This document shows, piece by piece, positions 23,807 through 35,872 of a DNA stretch of 64,000 nt (positions are counted from its first letter, which is position 1; the number at the start of each line of letters is the position of its first letter). This stretch comes from Neospora caninum Liverpool. Its lineage: Eukaryota > Apicomplexa > Conoidasida > Eucoccidiorida > Sarcocystidae. The translations under genes and the position numbers were made by a program. The DNA lies in the NCBI RefSeq assembly GCF_000208865.1, contig NC_018396.1:2716101-2780100 (forward strand). Reading direction: 5' to 3'. Under the pieces are notes generated by a model, which saw nothing but the letters and a program-made list of their open reading frames with translations, was not told the origin of the DNA and did not search any database.

Positions 23807-26712
23807 TCCGATTCACCGACAGCCTCATCTGCCGCCCGCGCTTCCTGTGGTGCATGCGCCTTTAGAAAAGGAGAACAACTGGATGATTATCACAGCCGAC
23901 ACTCACGACGAGTCCCCTCTGTCTCGTGCAAGCCAGTCTTGACCTCCGTCCTTCCGTATCTTGACGTTCAAATTTACTGATGCCCTGGACGACCCCGGGA
24001 GCTGGGTCCGAGGCTCGTTGCGCAGAGGCAAGAGAGTCCCGACTTGGGCTCATCTACCTCGCGAGCGAGTCTGCGAGCGGGAGCAAGAGTGTGCAGGTGT
24101 TTTCACGGCTTTTTTTCGCAGTGAAGGATACACGCAGGACGGAGATAATAGCGTATCATCACCTTCGCGCTGCAGAAGGAGTCCCGGTCACTATAATCGG
24201 TCGCAGAAAGTGTTATCACGTGGCTCTATACGGCTCTCGAATGCTGTTAGGAATGATCACTGACGCACTAGCTTCTGTCCATGGCCATCCTCGGGATGCG
24301 CTTGAGGTGCGGGATAGATATGCCATCCGATGTTCAAAAGATGCTAGGGTTTATGGACAAGACCCCCGCTAGTTCGCGATATCAGATGTACAGGTCATCA
24401 TCAGCTGAGCACCGCGGATAGACTAAGTCGACTTTGCTGACTTGAAATCGTTTGAAGGGCGCGGGTCTACGGGCGAGACGGCTCTGGTGAGACTGCGGTG
24501 TAACAGAGCAGACGCGAGCGACCACACAGCGTCCCTTTCGACTGTCGTAGTGGAGCTTGGAAAGTGCGAAAGAGGAATCTTGACATTCAGTTGCCCTCCA
24601 TACGAACAAAAAAGGGCATCAAGCTTTGGCCACTGGGAAACGATGTAGTGACTGCGTCACTTAAAAACGTACACGACGAGCGATGACTGTGCCCCAGGGT
24701 TCATCATGGAATTTGCTCTGAGAGGCTCCAAGCACCTCCTTCGACGGCGCCACGTCAACAGCTACATGGGAGGCATGCTGCCGTCGATGCTTCTGTCGGT
24801 GACACCGCGTATGTTGACTCCTACCACTACGTAGTTGAGAGACAGGTGGACCCAACCGCATCGCTCTGCCAGTGGGCTGCACCGTTCCTCGGGAAGCGTG
24901 TGGATCATTCATTCTAGAAATACGTTTTTCGACTGTGTTTGGCGGGCTTGGCTGCCCTTTCGGACTCGAACGTTTTCCCCCGTTCTATCGGTGAAGTCGT
25001 CTCTGGAGTCTCGTAGTGTGCTTCCTGAAAACACAACATAGCCCGAGCGTCGTTCATTAGAACGGGAAGCAGTTGTCAAGCAGTGCCGAGAACCGCGCAT
25101 CCCCGTGGAGAAAGAGTAGCAGCACTTGTTGAGCGGGAACCGAGCAGCTGGACGACGCGTCCGCCCCCCCCCCCCCCCGCCATCAGGATGGCTGTCCTCA
25201 CCTGGCTTTTCTGCGCTTGCTTGACCATGAAAAACTTCGACCTCCTAACCGGAAGTACCTGTAGTAGACCATCGTCTCCTCGAATCATCTTCATCGCCTG
25301 CTGTGCGTCGGATCGCTCTACCGACACACGCGGGTGTCTGAGACGAGCAGGAACACCAAACAGCCGCTTTCGCGACGGTCGCTCGCATCTTTGCTGGCTC
25401 TCCGGTACTTTCACCGGTCGCGAATGTCGAAATGTTTCCGCAGTAGGACTGTAGCACTGGAGAGTCTGGGTCTTCTTCGTGACAGCACCAGCGATCACGG
25501 CAAAAAGACGCCCACCGTTGGTCTGCCGAGAGAATTCAGTGTGATCCACATCCTTACCGGGGTAGCAGCTCTTTTTTGCCCAGAATGCCACGAGAGCGCA
25601 GGAACTGGAGGTGGTCCTTGGCCTTCAACCTGTGAAGCGGTATAGCACAAGAAACTGAAGTCTTCACGTTACGACAGAACGCATGCCTCCTGAACACGAT
25701 CAAACAGCTCTGCCTCCCCTAGGTGCGGTAGACTGGATCACGACGAAAAGGATTCCGCGGCTCTTTTGGAGAAATGGACGAGCGAAGAGTTGTGGCCCGC
25801 ACATTGGGTCCTGCGTTTCGCGCTTGCTGCCGACCTGAAGTAAAGTTTCTTGATTGCCCATTTTGCCTTTGGCCCGACGGTGTTTCTGTTCGGTGGCAGA
25901 CCAAGCTTCTTGCGGCCTCCGATCTTGCGCTTTGGATTCCTGCGGGACACGAACACAAATGGGAGACCGCAACGCAGTGAAGCATGCTCACACTTTATGT
26001 GCCGCGTGCGCATCTGTCGCTACTCACAACACAGGGAACCAGGCTGTGACTCTCGAGAATCCCCTGCCGCAGCTCCAAAAGGAAGGTGAAGTTTCTCTGC
26101 GCCGGCAACCCTCCTTTGTCACCAAACGCGGGCGGCGTGCCCAGGCGCAAACTAGGATTCATCGACATGCACGACGTGGAACAGAGCAGCGGGAAGACTG
26201 GACGACTGAACGGATCTCGCACAGGACGCGCCTCGTGGTATTTGCGGCCTGGTGACAAAGGCGCATGTGGAAACGTCTACGGACTCACCGCATATCGATG
26301 AGCTCTTTCCAGCGCTCTTCGAGCCGCAAAACGCGTCGAATTCGAGGCGTCGCATGTCTGCACAGATCCACGAGGAAACCGGCACTTGCATCGCCGAATG
26401 GGGTTTCTGCGGCTAGGGCGACGGGAACTCGCTGTCACCCACAAATGCATGGTCTGGAACCTCAACAAGCTCCAGATAAAATCTGCACGATAAATGCTCT
26501 TTGCACGTAGAGGCAACAGCGGCTGAGATGAATTTCCATTTCCTCCTCTCAAAAGACGCGTGACAACCTCCCTGAGGCGCGCACGCTTGCACGGTGCGGT
26601 GATGCAGGCAGGCTTGCAGGTGAACGCCAGTGGAAATGAACGGCGAGATTTCATTTTCTCTACATCGCTGCCAACCCGCCACACCGGCCGCCGTGCAGCA
26701 GCCCGGGTTGTA
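23807..26712. other. Unassigned region with possible minus-strand exons
   Basis: No gene could be named. Protein-like pieces include minus 25943-25846 (acceptor CCCGCAG, reading AKGKMGNQETLLQ before CAG/GTCGGC) and minus 25591 to about 25076 (FWAKKSCYPGKDVDHTEF, NGGRLFAVIAGAVTKK). Together with minus 26258-25995 they could be exons of one small basic protein. On the plus strand, 23980-24372 is open for 130 codons (RLGLIYLASESASG, GVPVTIIGRRKCYHVALYG) and 24442-24648 for 68. The two strands compete and none matches a family I recognise. Some of 26300-26712 is the helicase 3' flank. Confidence 0.25.
25164..25178. repeat. C15 homopolymer
   Basis: Run of fifteen C on the plus strand (poly-G on the minus strand). 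It lies inside one of the uncertain minus-strand frames, where it would encode a run of Gly. Its length may be a sequencing or assembly approximation. Confidence 0.85.
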
Positions 26713-29700
26713 TTATTTGTAGAAGACTGACCGTAGCTCCGGGGGAGACGTAGCCGCTCGGCTGGCGTTCTGTATCTGCTGAATGAGCGGAAGATTACGC
26801 TTCGAGAAAAGAATCGTGACGCGCCCCGTCTCGCCTCCTCGAGCTGTTCTTCCGCTCCGATGTAGATAGTCAGCGAGCGTCTGGGGGAAATCAAAATGAA
26901 TCACGTGCTTCACGCCTTCAACGTCCAGCCCCCGTGAAGCGACGTTTGTGCAAACCAGGATGTTTGTCTCGCCGTTCTGGAGTTTCTGGAAGCTGCACGG
27001 ACGAAAGGACAGAGAGATCCGGACCTCTGCGCTACACGGACGAACGCACGTGCACACAAATGCGACGCTTTTTTCTCCGGATCCTTGAAAAAAGAGAGCG
27101 TCGCCTCTCAGGGGTCTTCACCACACACGCCTCCCTACAGCCCGACGCACTTTGCACCTGAGGCTCCTTTCAGCAGGCCCCAGCTTTCTGCCGTTTACCT
27201 ACAGAGTCTGCTCTCTCCTCTGGGTCTTCACCTCTGTGAAGCATCCACGTGTCTCGCTAATAAAGACGGCCGGGAAGCCCCGCCTCCCCGCTCTCGTGGG
27301 GCGCGGCAGTGTCTGCTGCCTGCATGCGTCGACCCGATCAAACGAGCCTAGACGGCTGCCAAACGTCGCTGGCGCTTCTTCACAGCGCGGGACGCTCTCG
27401 GCAGCCTGGCGGTCCCCGGCTGCCGCACATCTTCCCTTCTCGCGTTTCGGCACTCGCCGGAAGGGGCCCTTCTCACCTGGCTTTGCGCAGCTTGAACGGC
27501 ATGAGGCCGTGAAGACACGAGACTTTGTATCCCTTTTCCAAGAGCGTCAAGTCCACTGCCCTGTGCCCCACAGAAACACATTGGAGGGCCACACACTCGA
27601 CGCTTCGCGAAAAACTGGCTCCACAAAAAACTAGCCGTCCACTCCGATGCACATTGAAGAAAGGGAACACCCGTCTGCGGGGCGGGAAACGCGTTCGACG
27701 CGCTCATACAGCAAGTACAGGTGAAAGAAAGCCATTGCTTCGTGTGGAGCCGGTCAGCCGAGAAAGCAGGTGACGCATCTGGACAAACACGTCCCTCTGA
27801 GCCTCAACCAGCCAGACGAGCGACGCACTGAATTGGGAGGGCAGGCACGGATGCAAGTCAGTCCATGGGCGAAGGAAAGCGCAGACCGCCACCGGGGAGA
27901 GACCACAGCTCAGACGGGACGCTCGCCCCACGCGTAGCCCCTCAAACCTGCCCGTGTCAACGATTCCTCACCGGCAAGTGTTGACCGTGTTGCAGAAGAT
28001 CATCGTTTTCCCGTCACCTCCCCCGACTCGCTCCTCCAGAACCTCCATGAGGCGCGACATGCGGTCCTGGCCGTTGAGCGAAACAAAAACCTGCTGGACT
28101 CCAGCTGCAGCCAGGTGGGCGTCGGGGGTACATACACTCGTGATGTGCACCCTGCCGATCTGCTGCTTGAGAAATCGCGCGAGAGCGCCGGTTTTTGTCG
28201 CGGCGACAAAGACGAGCTGCAGGTCGTTTCTATGCGGCAACTCGCCGGCGGACGCGTCGGCGTTCTCGTCTGCTTCGCGCCGTGCAGGTGCTTGCGACTC
28301 CTGCATCTCGAGAAGGTTTTGCCTCTGGTGTGGCGACGAGGACCACCCCGCTCGCGCTTGGTCAGTTCCGCTCTCGGGCAGAACGCCCCGGGCCGAGCCA
28401 GGCGTCGCCAGGGCGAGCGAGGGGGACGCCTGGAAGCGGCGGAAGTGGGACGACAGAAGCACGCACAGTTCCTGCTCGAAAAAGGAGTCGCAGAGAGTAT
28501 CTGCCTCCTCGATGACGAGCGCCATGACCCGGTTCATGTTGACATTTTTCTTGTGCAGGTGGAGGAGCAGCCGTGCGGGCGTGGAGACGACGACGTCGAC
28601 TCCAGAGCGAAGCATGCGGACTTCCTTGACGTACGACTGGCCCGCCGCGCAGGCCGCCGAAGTAATGACGGACGAGAAGCGCCGGAGCTGTCCGAGGACT
28701 TGACTCGCCAGTTCGCGAGAAGGAACGAGAACGACGAGGCCTGGCTGCTGAGGGTACGGCGCGAGTCGCTCCGTGTCGGCGAGTATCCAGCGATGGAGGA
28801 GGGGGAGAGCCCACGCCAGGGTTTTCCCGCTGCCGGTAGGCGCGACGACGAGGGAAGAGTTTCCGGCGAGCAACAGTGGAATGCAACGCTCCTGAACGTC
28901 CGTGGGGGTCACGATGCCGCCGCCCTTGAGAAGGGGGATGAGCAGGGAACGGTGGAGCGCTGAAAACTGAGAGAACAAACAGGAATCGAGGGAAGGGGAA
29001 TACGAAGAGGCCGAAGACGTCGACGCGCGCGAGGAAGCGGCTCGACGCTTCGACCGCGAGGCATCGACAGATTCGCCCTCCTCCACAGGAGGGTCTTCGA
29101 GGGAGTGAAAGTGGATGCAGCCGTCAACGGACGACTGTCTTGGGGACTGGAACGCGCGAGACCTCACTCGACTCCCGTCTGCTCCCGTGGAGTCCGAAGA
29201 AGCGGACCACGAAAAAGTGCAATCGGTCTCAAAGTCCTCGACCTTCTCCATGTCCCGTTCCTCGCCTTCCCTGTCTCGCTGCGCCTGCCGACGCGAAGCG
29301 CCGACAGCTTCACCAGAGGGAGTCTGCGTCTCGCTAACGAGACCCGAGTCTCCCCAGCCTTCCAGCGCTGTCGCCTCTCGTGCGCTGCGCTCGGTCTCAC
29401 GCCCGAAAGGGAGACATCTGGGCGTTTCTCCCGGGTCGGTGTCATCCTGCCGCTTCATTCCATGGAGTCGCGTCCGCCGGAGAGAGCGAGCGGCTCGACA
29501 GGCGACGCGGCTCCAAGGGCGTTCGCATGCACGGCTTGGCGTCTCGCCTAGGTGTCGGCTTTCTAGCGGTGTTCGGCCAGCTCGCAAACCGTCAAGGAGG
29601 AGCGGCGCTAGACCTGTGCGAGAGACACTTTGGAAAGGGGGCCTCGCCGCCCTTGAAGCTGACGCACACGCGGCACTTCGCGCCTCTCCCAATGTCGTTT

Positions 29701-29821
29701 TGATGCATGCATGCTTTCGGAGAGGAACTCGAGAGCGGTTGCACTGGGCTGCGAAACTGGCTCTATACGGAACCGCGGCGCGTCCTCCTGGAGCGAGGAG
29801 AGAACACAGACATATCGCCAT
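26713..29821 (-). CDS. DEAD-box-family ATP-dependent RNA helicase, divergent
   Basis: Superfamily 2 RNA helicase of 737 residues. Exons are 29821-27972, 27560-27477 and 26992-26713, with phases matching and donors GTGAGG and GTGAGA. The first 290 residues are an Arg/Ser-rich extension, with an N-terminal stretch that could be an organelle leader. The core follows: Q motif near TDVQ (about 310), motif I APTGSGKT (327-334), Ia PSRELA (367), Ib TPARLL (414), motif II EEAD instead of DEAD (438-441), about 60 residues of inserted low-complexity sequence, motif III AAT instead of SAT (about 540), motif IV MIFCNT, then LHGLMPFKLRKA, TNVASRGLDVEGV (motif V) and HRSGRTARGG (motif VI). All core motifs are present. 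Relatives with this order act in ribosome assembly or organellar RNA metabolism; location is undetermined. The ATG at 29821 opens the frame. Confidence 0.9.
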
Positions 29822-32525
29822 TCGCGCGATCCAGAGGAGACACGGAGAGCCTTGTCATCTCCGCCGGCGGGCCTTTTCCACTAGGCGCGCGAGAGGCGAC
29901 CGCGAGAACGCATGCGACCCGCGGACGCTTGCACAGCTCTTATCCAGCAGACGAGGAACGAAGGGAAGAGAGAAAATTGAAAGGAGTTGAGAGAGGTGAG
30001 CAAAGAGAGGAGGGACTGAGAGCTCGAAGCTCTTCCTTCTCAAGGGCGTGTGCGACAGCCTGGAGGTTGAGAAACGCACTGGCGTGGTCACGGACGCTTT
30101 GAGGACACCAGGCTCGACAAAGCGAAGGAAACAGAGGGGAGCATACCAAAAAGAAAAGTAGAAGACGAATCAGGAGACGCAGAAAATAACTCGAAGGAAA
30201 GACAACAGAGTCTCGTCGCCCGCGGAGGCCTGGAATTCGCGGTGTTTTCGGGGCTACACACTCAAAGTCCCAGCGCGCGAGCGTCGAAGAGAGACCCTAG
30301 CGCATCCCCCGAGATCTCCAGCTGTCATTTCCCTTTGACACACAGAAAACTCGTCTGAAATGTCTTGCGCGTTTCCTGTGAGTCGGAAAAACCCCAGAAT
30401 TCCTTTTCTTCCTAAACACATGGTCACGAGAAGCTTCGCGCGTGTGGCATCTATGTGTCTTTTCGTGTGGTGTTGGCACATGCGATAAAAAGGCTGAGAA
30501 AAAAACTGCGCGGAAGACCAGCGCCCACTGTGCTGCTCTAGTCCCTCTACGGACGACGCACACCTGACGTGCGTTATTAGCTTCGTATGCCTTCTTTTCT
30601 CGACGTTTTGCTTCTCTGGTGGCGTCGTATGCGTGCGGGTGTGCGACACTTCCCGGAGCAAAAACCGAAGCATTTTGTGAGGCGCGCTGCGTGACCGCCG
30701 TGAATGCAGTCCCGAGCGTAAGGGTGCCGGCGACTAGAACCTAGCCAATGTGGAAGACCCCAGTCGTCGGATCGTGAAATCCAACGTTCTCTGTGAGGTT
30801 TTGCAATAGGATTGAGTGCAGACGAGGGAGACGCCGAACAAAAGACCCATGTTTGTGTGTCAGGGGCCACAGCTGCCTCGGGAAACGGTTCCACGTTCCC
30901 AAGAGCGCTTGCTGTTTGTCTCGCTCGTGTCGGGTCCATTCCGGTTTTTCTAGCGCAGATGCTTTCTGCCTGCGCGGCTTCTCAGGTGTGTGTCGGACAG
31001 GAACTCCTGTCCAACCAACTCTGTCTGCCGCGTTTCTGCTTAGCAACCTGTTTTTGGGCTCTACACCATATTTTTTGGCCGAAAAAAGGGATCACCGGGA
31101 AAGGACGGAAGTGTCGTGAATCTCGTGCACACGAAAGTTTCGATTCCGGTTTTGGTCCACTTTTTCTCGGGAAAACACTGGCCTCGACGCGGTCTCTCTT
31201 CCGGTTTCCTTTTGAGCCTTCCCATTCCACCGTCTCAGCACCCCGAGAGCGATCTGCAGTTCGTCGTTGCTGCGACACGATCCCCAGTCGCCACGGGCTT
31301 TCAAGACCCCGCGCCGCCCTCAAGTGCCTCTCTCACTTTTCCTTTCTCAGGTAAATTGACGGTTTCCTTAACTAGTAAAGAGGCGGGAATATTGACCACT
31401 TTTCTCTCCGGTCGGTTACCAGGTGTAGAGACAGGGTAGGAGTGGTATGGGGGCGTAACTGTATAAGGATGACTCACACATACGTGCGCGTGTGAACATG
31501 CCTGTGTGCTCCGAAATACGCTTACATTCATGTGTTGCGTGAAGCGGCGGCGGTTGGCTACGGGGCTGGTGATAAAAGCAAAGCTTGGCTTTTTGGTTCT
31601 GGTTGGCGGTGAACACGGTTCTCTGTGAAGCGGGGCAGCAGGAAAGCAAGACTGCCTGCTGGAATAGAGAGAAATTTTTTGTTTTTGGCCCAGCGTGGGC
31701 TCCCTTCGGTCCGACACCAGAGAACATCCAGGCGTTTGCCTTTTCTTCTCGGTGACAGACGGCGGAAAGCAGACCCCGGATTCGACCTTTCGGTTTTTTT
31801 TGGAGGAGGCTTTTCTGCAACTGTGTTTCTCTCTGAAGTTGCGGCGAACGACGTGCCTGTCTTGAACCTGCGCCGTGGCTCCGACAGAGGAGCTCCGTTC
31901 GGGATATTCAAGTTTTAAGCATTTTTCTAAAGAGCTAGTGGGGAAATTTCTTCAGCGTCTCGTTTTCGGGGAGAGCTCACTTCCCACAAGGAGAAAGAAG
32001 ATTCGCCCGCGAGCCGTTCCCTCATTGAGGCGGCGGTCGTGTCATCATGGCCCTCAAACGCCTGCTCATGTAGGGGTCTGCGTGGACAATGCTTCTCTGT
32101 GCCGTGTATTCTGTCTTCACCGCTAGATACATATTATACATATTGCGCACAGAAAACGCTGTGCATCGGTCACTTTCTATGTGTACCGATGTAGCTGTAC
32201 AGATATGTGTGTTTCTATGCTGCTATGTAGCTGCATGGTTCCTAGCGTATCTGTCGGTTAGTGTCGTATCTCGATCTGTTCTGTGAGGCACAGGGTTGAC
32301 TGATACCTTCATGTGACTTCTGTTTCCAGTCTTCTCAGCGAGAAGCATATACATGCGTCTCATCGGTTTCCGATCTGTAGGCGCCTCATCTGTCGTGAAT
32401 GTCTGTCGAGAAAGACGCCCTTTTCGCCGGTGCTGCCTTTCGTCAGGACTTCTTTCTGCGCCTCCAGTCTGGTGTGCCAGAGTCCGAAGCTTATTGCCCG
32501 TTACCTTCTTTCCCGATTTTTCAGG
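29822..32525. other. Intergenic between divergent genes
   Basis: Shared upstream region of the minus-strand helicase and plus-strand peroxidase. GC-rich open frames overlap on both strands near 29.9-31.4 kb, without motifs. A TTTTTCAG directly before the peroxidase ATG suggests an intron in its 5' UTR. Within 31.3-32.3 kb I see only non-coding sequence. Confidence 0.45.
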
Positions 32526-34297
32526 ATGGGGCTCGGCGGAAGCAAAGCAACCTTTTCGCCCGAGAGCATTCCAACCTCGTTCAGCGAGATCAAATTCAAG
32601 GATCTCTACGGCGTCGAACGCTCCCTCGGCGAATGGGATGGAAAAGTCAGTTTGCTCGTCTCAAGATGATCGCCAGTCGTGAACACACTAAGCTGTCCGT
32701 ATCTGTAGGTGGGGATCGGGATGCACCGTATGTACACCCGTTCTCCGCGTACCTCCCTACATATTTATGCGTAGATGTACATACACGTATGTATACATAG
32801 ATATGACCATATACATATATATATATATATAAATTTCTCTATTTGTGTAGCCATATATGTATCTGTAAGTAATAATATCTGCAAGAGTTTGTACACGTGC
32901 ATATACATGAATTTTTGTGTATGCTCAGGAATGACTTTCGACCTTATCCGTGTCCCCAATGCTCATGGGTGTGGCGGAATCGACGGGCGCGTGGAGTAAA
33001 TGGTGCGAGGAGTGGCGAATGTATTTTTTTCCCATGTGTCAGGTGAAGATCGTGGTGAACGTTGCCTCCAACTGCGGCCTGACGAAAGGCCACAACAAGG
33101 AGTTCTTCGAGCTCCGAGAAAAAATAGGTGCGGAGCACTTCGAGGTAAGGCAAGCCCCAGTGCATGCATTGCATCTTCTTGTCGAATAATGGGCTTTTAA
33201 GAGTGCTTCAACACGTGGAGAGCCCCTCTGACCATTGATAATTCACCTGTGACTGGACCTGTGAGACGGGCGTTAATCCTCTGTCTGGAGCCTGCGTTGC
33301 ACTTGGTTTTTGTGCTGTCTGCAGATTTTGGCCTTCCCGTGTCGCCAATTCGCCAGCCAGGAGTTTGCAGATATCGGGGAGACCCAGCAGTTCTGCGCAC
33401 GCGTGAAAATCCCCTTCCCTGTTTTTACCACGTCTGAAGTTAACGGCCCAGATACAAACCCCGCCTTCCTCTATTGCAAGTGGAACAGCGACAGTGTAGG
33501 TTTCCCCTTTGAGCAATGGCGTTCGCTCTGTACAAATGATCCGCGATCCAGAACTGTATAACTCAAATCGAATAAATAGAGACATTATAGTACCTAGGAT
33601 ACTAAAATCGTGATGTCTTTTTGTTACGTGACGAGCGGTGTGTTTAGGACTAGTTTACAATCGCCTCCGCTGTATGTCCCGGTGGGGGTTCGACTCAGCC
33701 TGCATGGCATCTGCGGAGGGAGGCCGCCGGTGGGAAATGTGGCGTGCAGTGCCCATGCAACTGTCCCTGCCGGGCGTGAAGTCGTGGATCAGACTGACGT
33801 AGGAAGCGTAGATATGGCGATTCTCTATGATACGGCATTCGCCGGTCTTCTTACAACTACATCTTGGACCAGATGACTATGTCGAGTGAAGTGTATGGGC
33901 CGATGAGTGTGTTCAATGATGGAATTTGGTAAAGTGCTTTTTTCTGCAGTGACGGTGTGGACTTCGCATTTTCTGCCGTGCATCCTTGGTCGCAGGCTTC
34001 TCGCGGTTGTGGAATAAACCGAATTGAAAAGTGGGGTTCGTGTGTGTTTTCTGTCGTGTTTTGTCCATTGGCCGCCTCCCGCAGTTCTACCAGCCCGTGA
34101 AGAATTCCAAGAACGCGAAACTGAGTGACATCGGATGGAACTACGGCAAGTTTCTCTTGGACAAAGACAATGGCGTGTACAAGTACTACGGCCCGAGGAC
34201 GAAACCGCTTGAGATGGAACAAGACATCAGGAAACTCCTTGAGGGTCAAGCAAAGGGCATGAAACGAGATGCAGCAGGCGAACTGCAGCCTCTGTGA
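32526..34297 (+). CDS. Glutathione/thioredoxin peroxidase (Cys type)
   Basis: Reduces hydroperoxides using glutathione or thioredoxin. Exons are 32526-32645, 33043-33144, 33325-33495 and 34085-34297, giving 201 residues, with all junctions in phase 0. Catalytic residues are intact: peroxidatic Cys51 in NVASNCGLT (cysteine, not selenocysteine), Gln82 in LAFPCRQF, and Trp149-Asn150 in GWNYGKFLL. Cys80 in FPC is the position of a resolving cysteine in thioredoxin-dependent members. The loop used for tetramer contact in animal enzymes is short, so a monomer is likely. The N-terminus MGLGGSK fits an N-myristoylation signal (Gly2, Ser6, Lys7). No in-frame ATG lies upstream in the open frame, which decides the start, unless an upstream exon joins at the CAG at 32522-32524. 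It is followed 5.5 kb downstream by a paralogue. Confidence 0.92.
32814..32831. repeat. (TA)n microsatellite in peroxidase intron 1
   Basis: Short TA array inside the first intron, in an AT-rich stretch of about 150 bases. Confidence 0.85.
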
Positions 34298-35872
34298 TGG
34301 CTCGTACGGCGCCGTCGAGAAAAATGCCCCGTGGGGACGTGCACTCGGTCTGGGGACACAGGGGATGTTGTTTTGAGTGCTCATGTCCTCCCTTGTCTTC
34401 CGGTTTTTTTCCTGTACCACCACGGAACTTGAAAAGCCACCTCTCTGCATCGTCCCTCGGAAATAAGGACTGATGAACATGCGTAAAAGCGCGTGATTCA
34501 TTTGCGTGTAGATGAGCCCGTATATGCTGTGTACACCCATATACATAGGAAACCTGCGTCGATGTAGGTGTGTCGCCGATTCCTGTTGCCTGTGTACAAA
34601 TGGTGTATATATATCCTTCTTTTGCCGTGTGTTTTCGTGTTCGATTTTCCATCCATCCTTAGCAAAGGACTCTGGCGAGCGGCCGAAATCGATGCAGCAC
34701 AGGAGGTAGTTAGCAGTTTTGTTCTTGGCACACACCCATACGAGCTCCTTAGCTTGCCAGTTTTAAGCAGAACAATTTTTGACTGTCGCGATACGGCTCT
34801 ATGCATAACCTTATGTGTCGATGAGGCTAGGCAGAGAGCTGTCGTGTTGATTTCTAGTGGAAAATCCTTTTTTCGGGATTGTGAACACAGAGGAGAGCGT
34901 CTCCTTTTCCTTTTACCAGGCGTCTTCGAAGGGTGCCCTGTTTGTTGACCAGAAGGTACGCTTAACGGCAGTGGGTTTTTGTGGTGAGGGGCATCTGCTG
35001 AACAACCTCTTAAGTTCCCCTTGGAATCCGTTCTTTGTCGCTTTCCCTTTCGCCAAGCCGCCGCGACACAGATCCCCTAAAGGCCGCTCGTGTGCACGCG
35101 TCGGAATAGGTGCTGAATACGCGTCCTTTCAATGCTCTTGCCTTGTTTTCATCGTTGTAGACCGCATCAAGAAAGCCTGAATCTACCGGCCTGCCTTTCC
35201 CTCGATGTGCAACGTGCACAAAACAGAAACCAGCATGCAGCGGATTTCAGGAATGTGTTGCTCTCGCCGAATGTGGGTGCGGATACGATAGGGCTGTGCA
35301 GAAATTGTTCTGCCTCCATGCCCGAGAAGATGATATGTATGTATCTGCAAGGACCGAAGCTACGAGGTGATGTGCCCATGTTTTTTCCGTCGGCGCTCAA
35401 TATTCAACAGGATGCATGTATCTTACTGTTGGGTTGTGGCATAAATGGCTGCCTAGATTCTTGAACCGCCTGTCGGCATTGCGTTGGGTCCGGGTCAGCG
35501 TCAAGGCAGCGCTCACTGATGCAGTCCTACCATAATGGGGCATCTATATTACGGTGCATGATCTGCGTCGCCGAACTGCCTGTGGATTATCTCCCAGTTT
35601 TTGAATCACTTTTGATATCACCCATGGCAAGACGCTTCGCAGGTATCGTTCGAAGAACGACCCCCGATATGCACCGTAACTGAAGACGCTGTTTGGTATG
35701 TATCACAAAGGAGAGGAAAACTGAGGTAACGCCTCGCAGATTTGCAGCTTGATGTCAATCGAAAAAAACGGGGGAGTTTTTCTCTCGACACAAAATAGGT
35801 GGAGCACGCATTTTTCAGGGGGTTCCAAGGAGCAAAACAAACGATGCTGACTCCGAGGAACACAACATGTGC
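34298..35872. other. Intergenic, no gene seen
   Basis: 3' flank of the first peroxidase and 3' flank of the minus-strand tetraspanin-like gene (convergent). Only short overlapping frames. Confidence 0.45.

Noticed and set aside
28501..28560. Helicase regarded as a pseudogene because motif II is EEAD
   Set aside because: All other motifs are intact, the three exons join in phase, and variants of motif II occur in functional relatives.
28115..29551. Long plus-strand frames (282, 291, 249 codons) opposite the helicase
   Set aside because: They are antisense to a helicase exon with every core motif in order; GC-rich coding DNA leaves such shadow frames open.
32313..32669. In-frame upstream extension of the first peroxidase (longer N-terminus)
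   Set aside because: It begins with GTG and has no in-frame ATG before the MGLGGSK start; an acceptor-like CAG lies immediately before that ATG.
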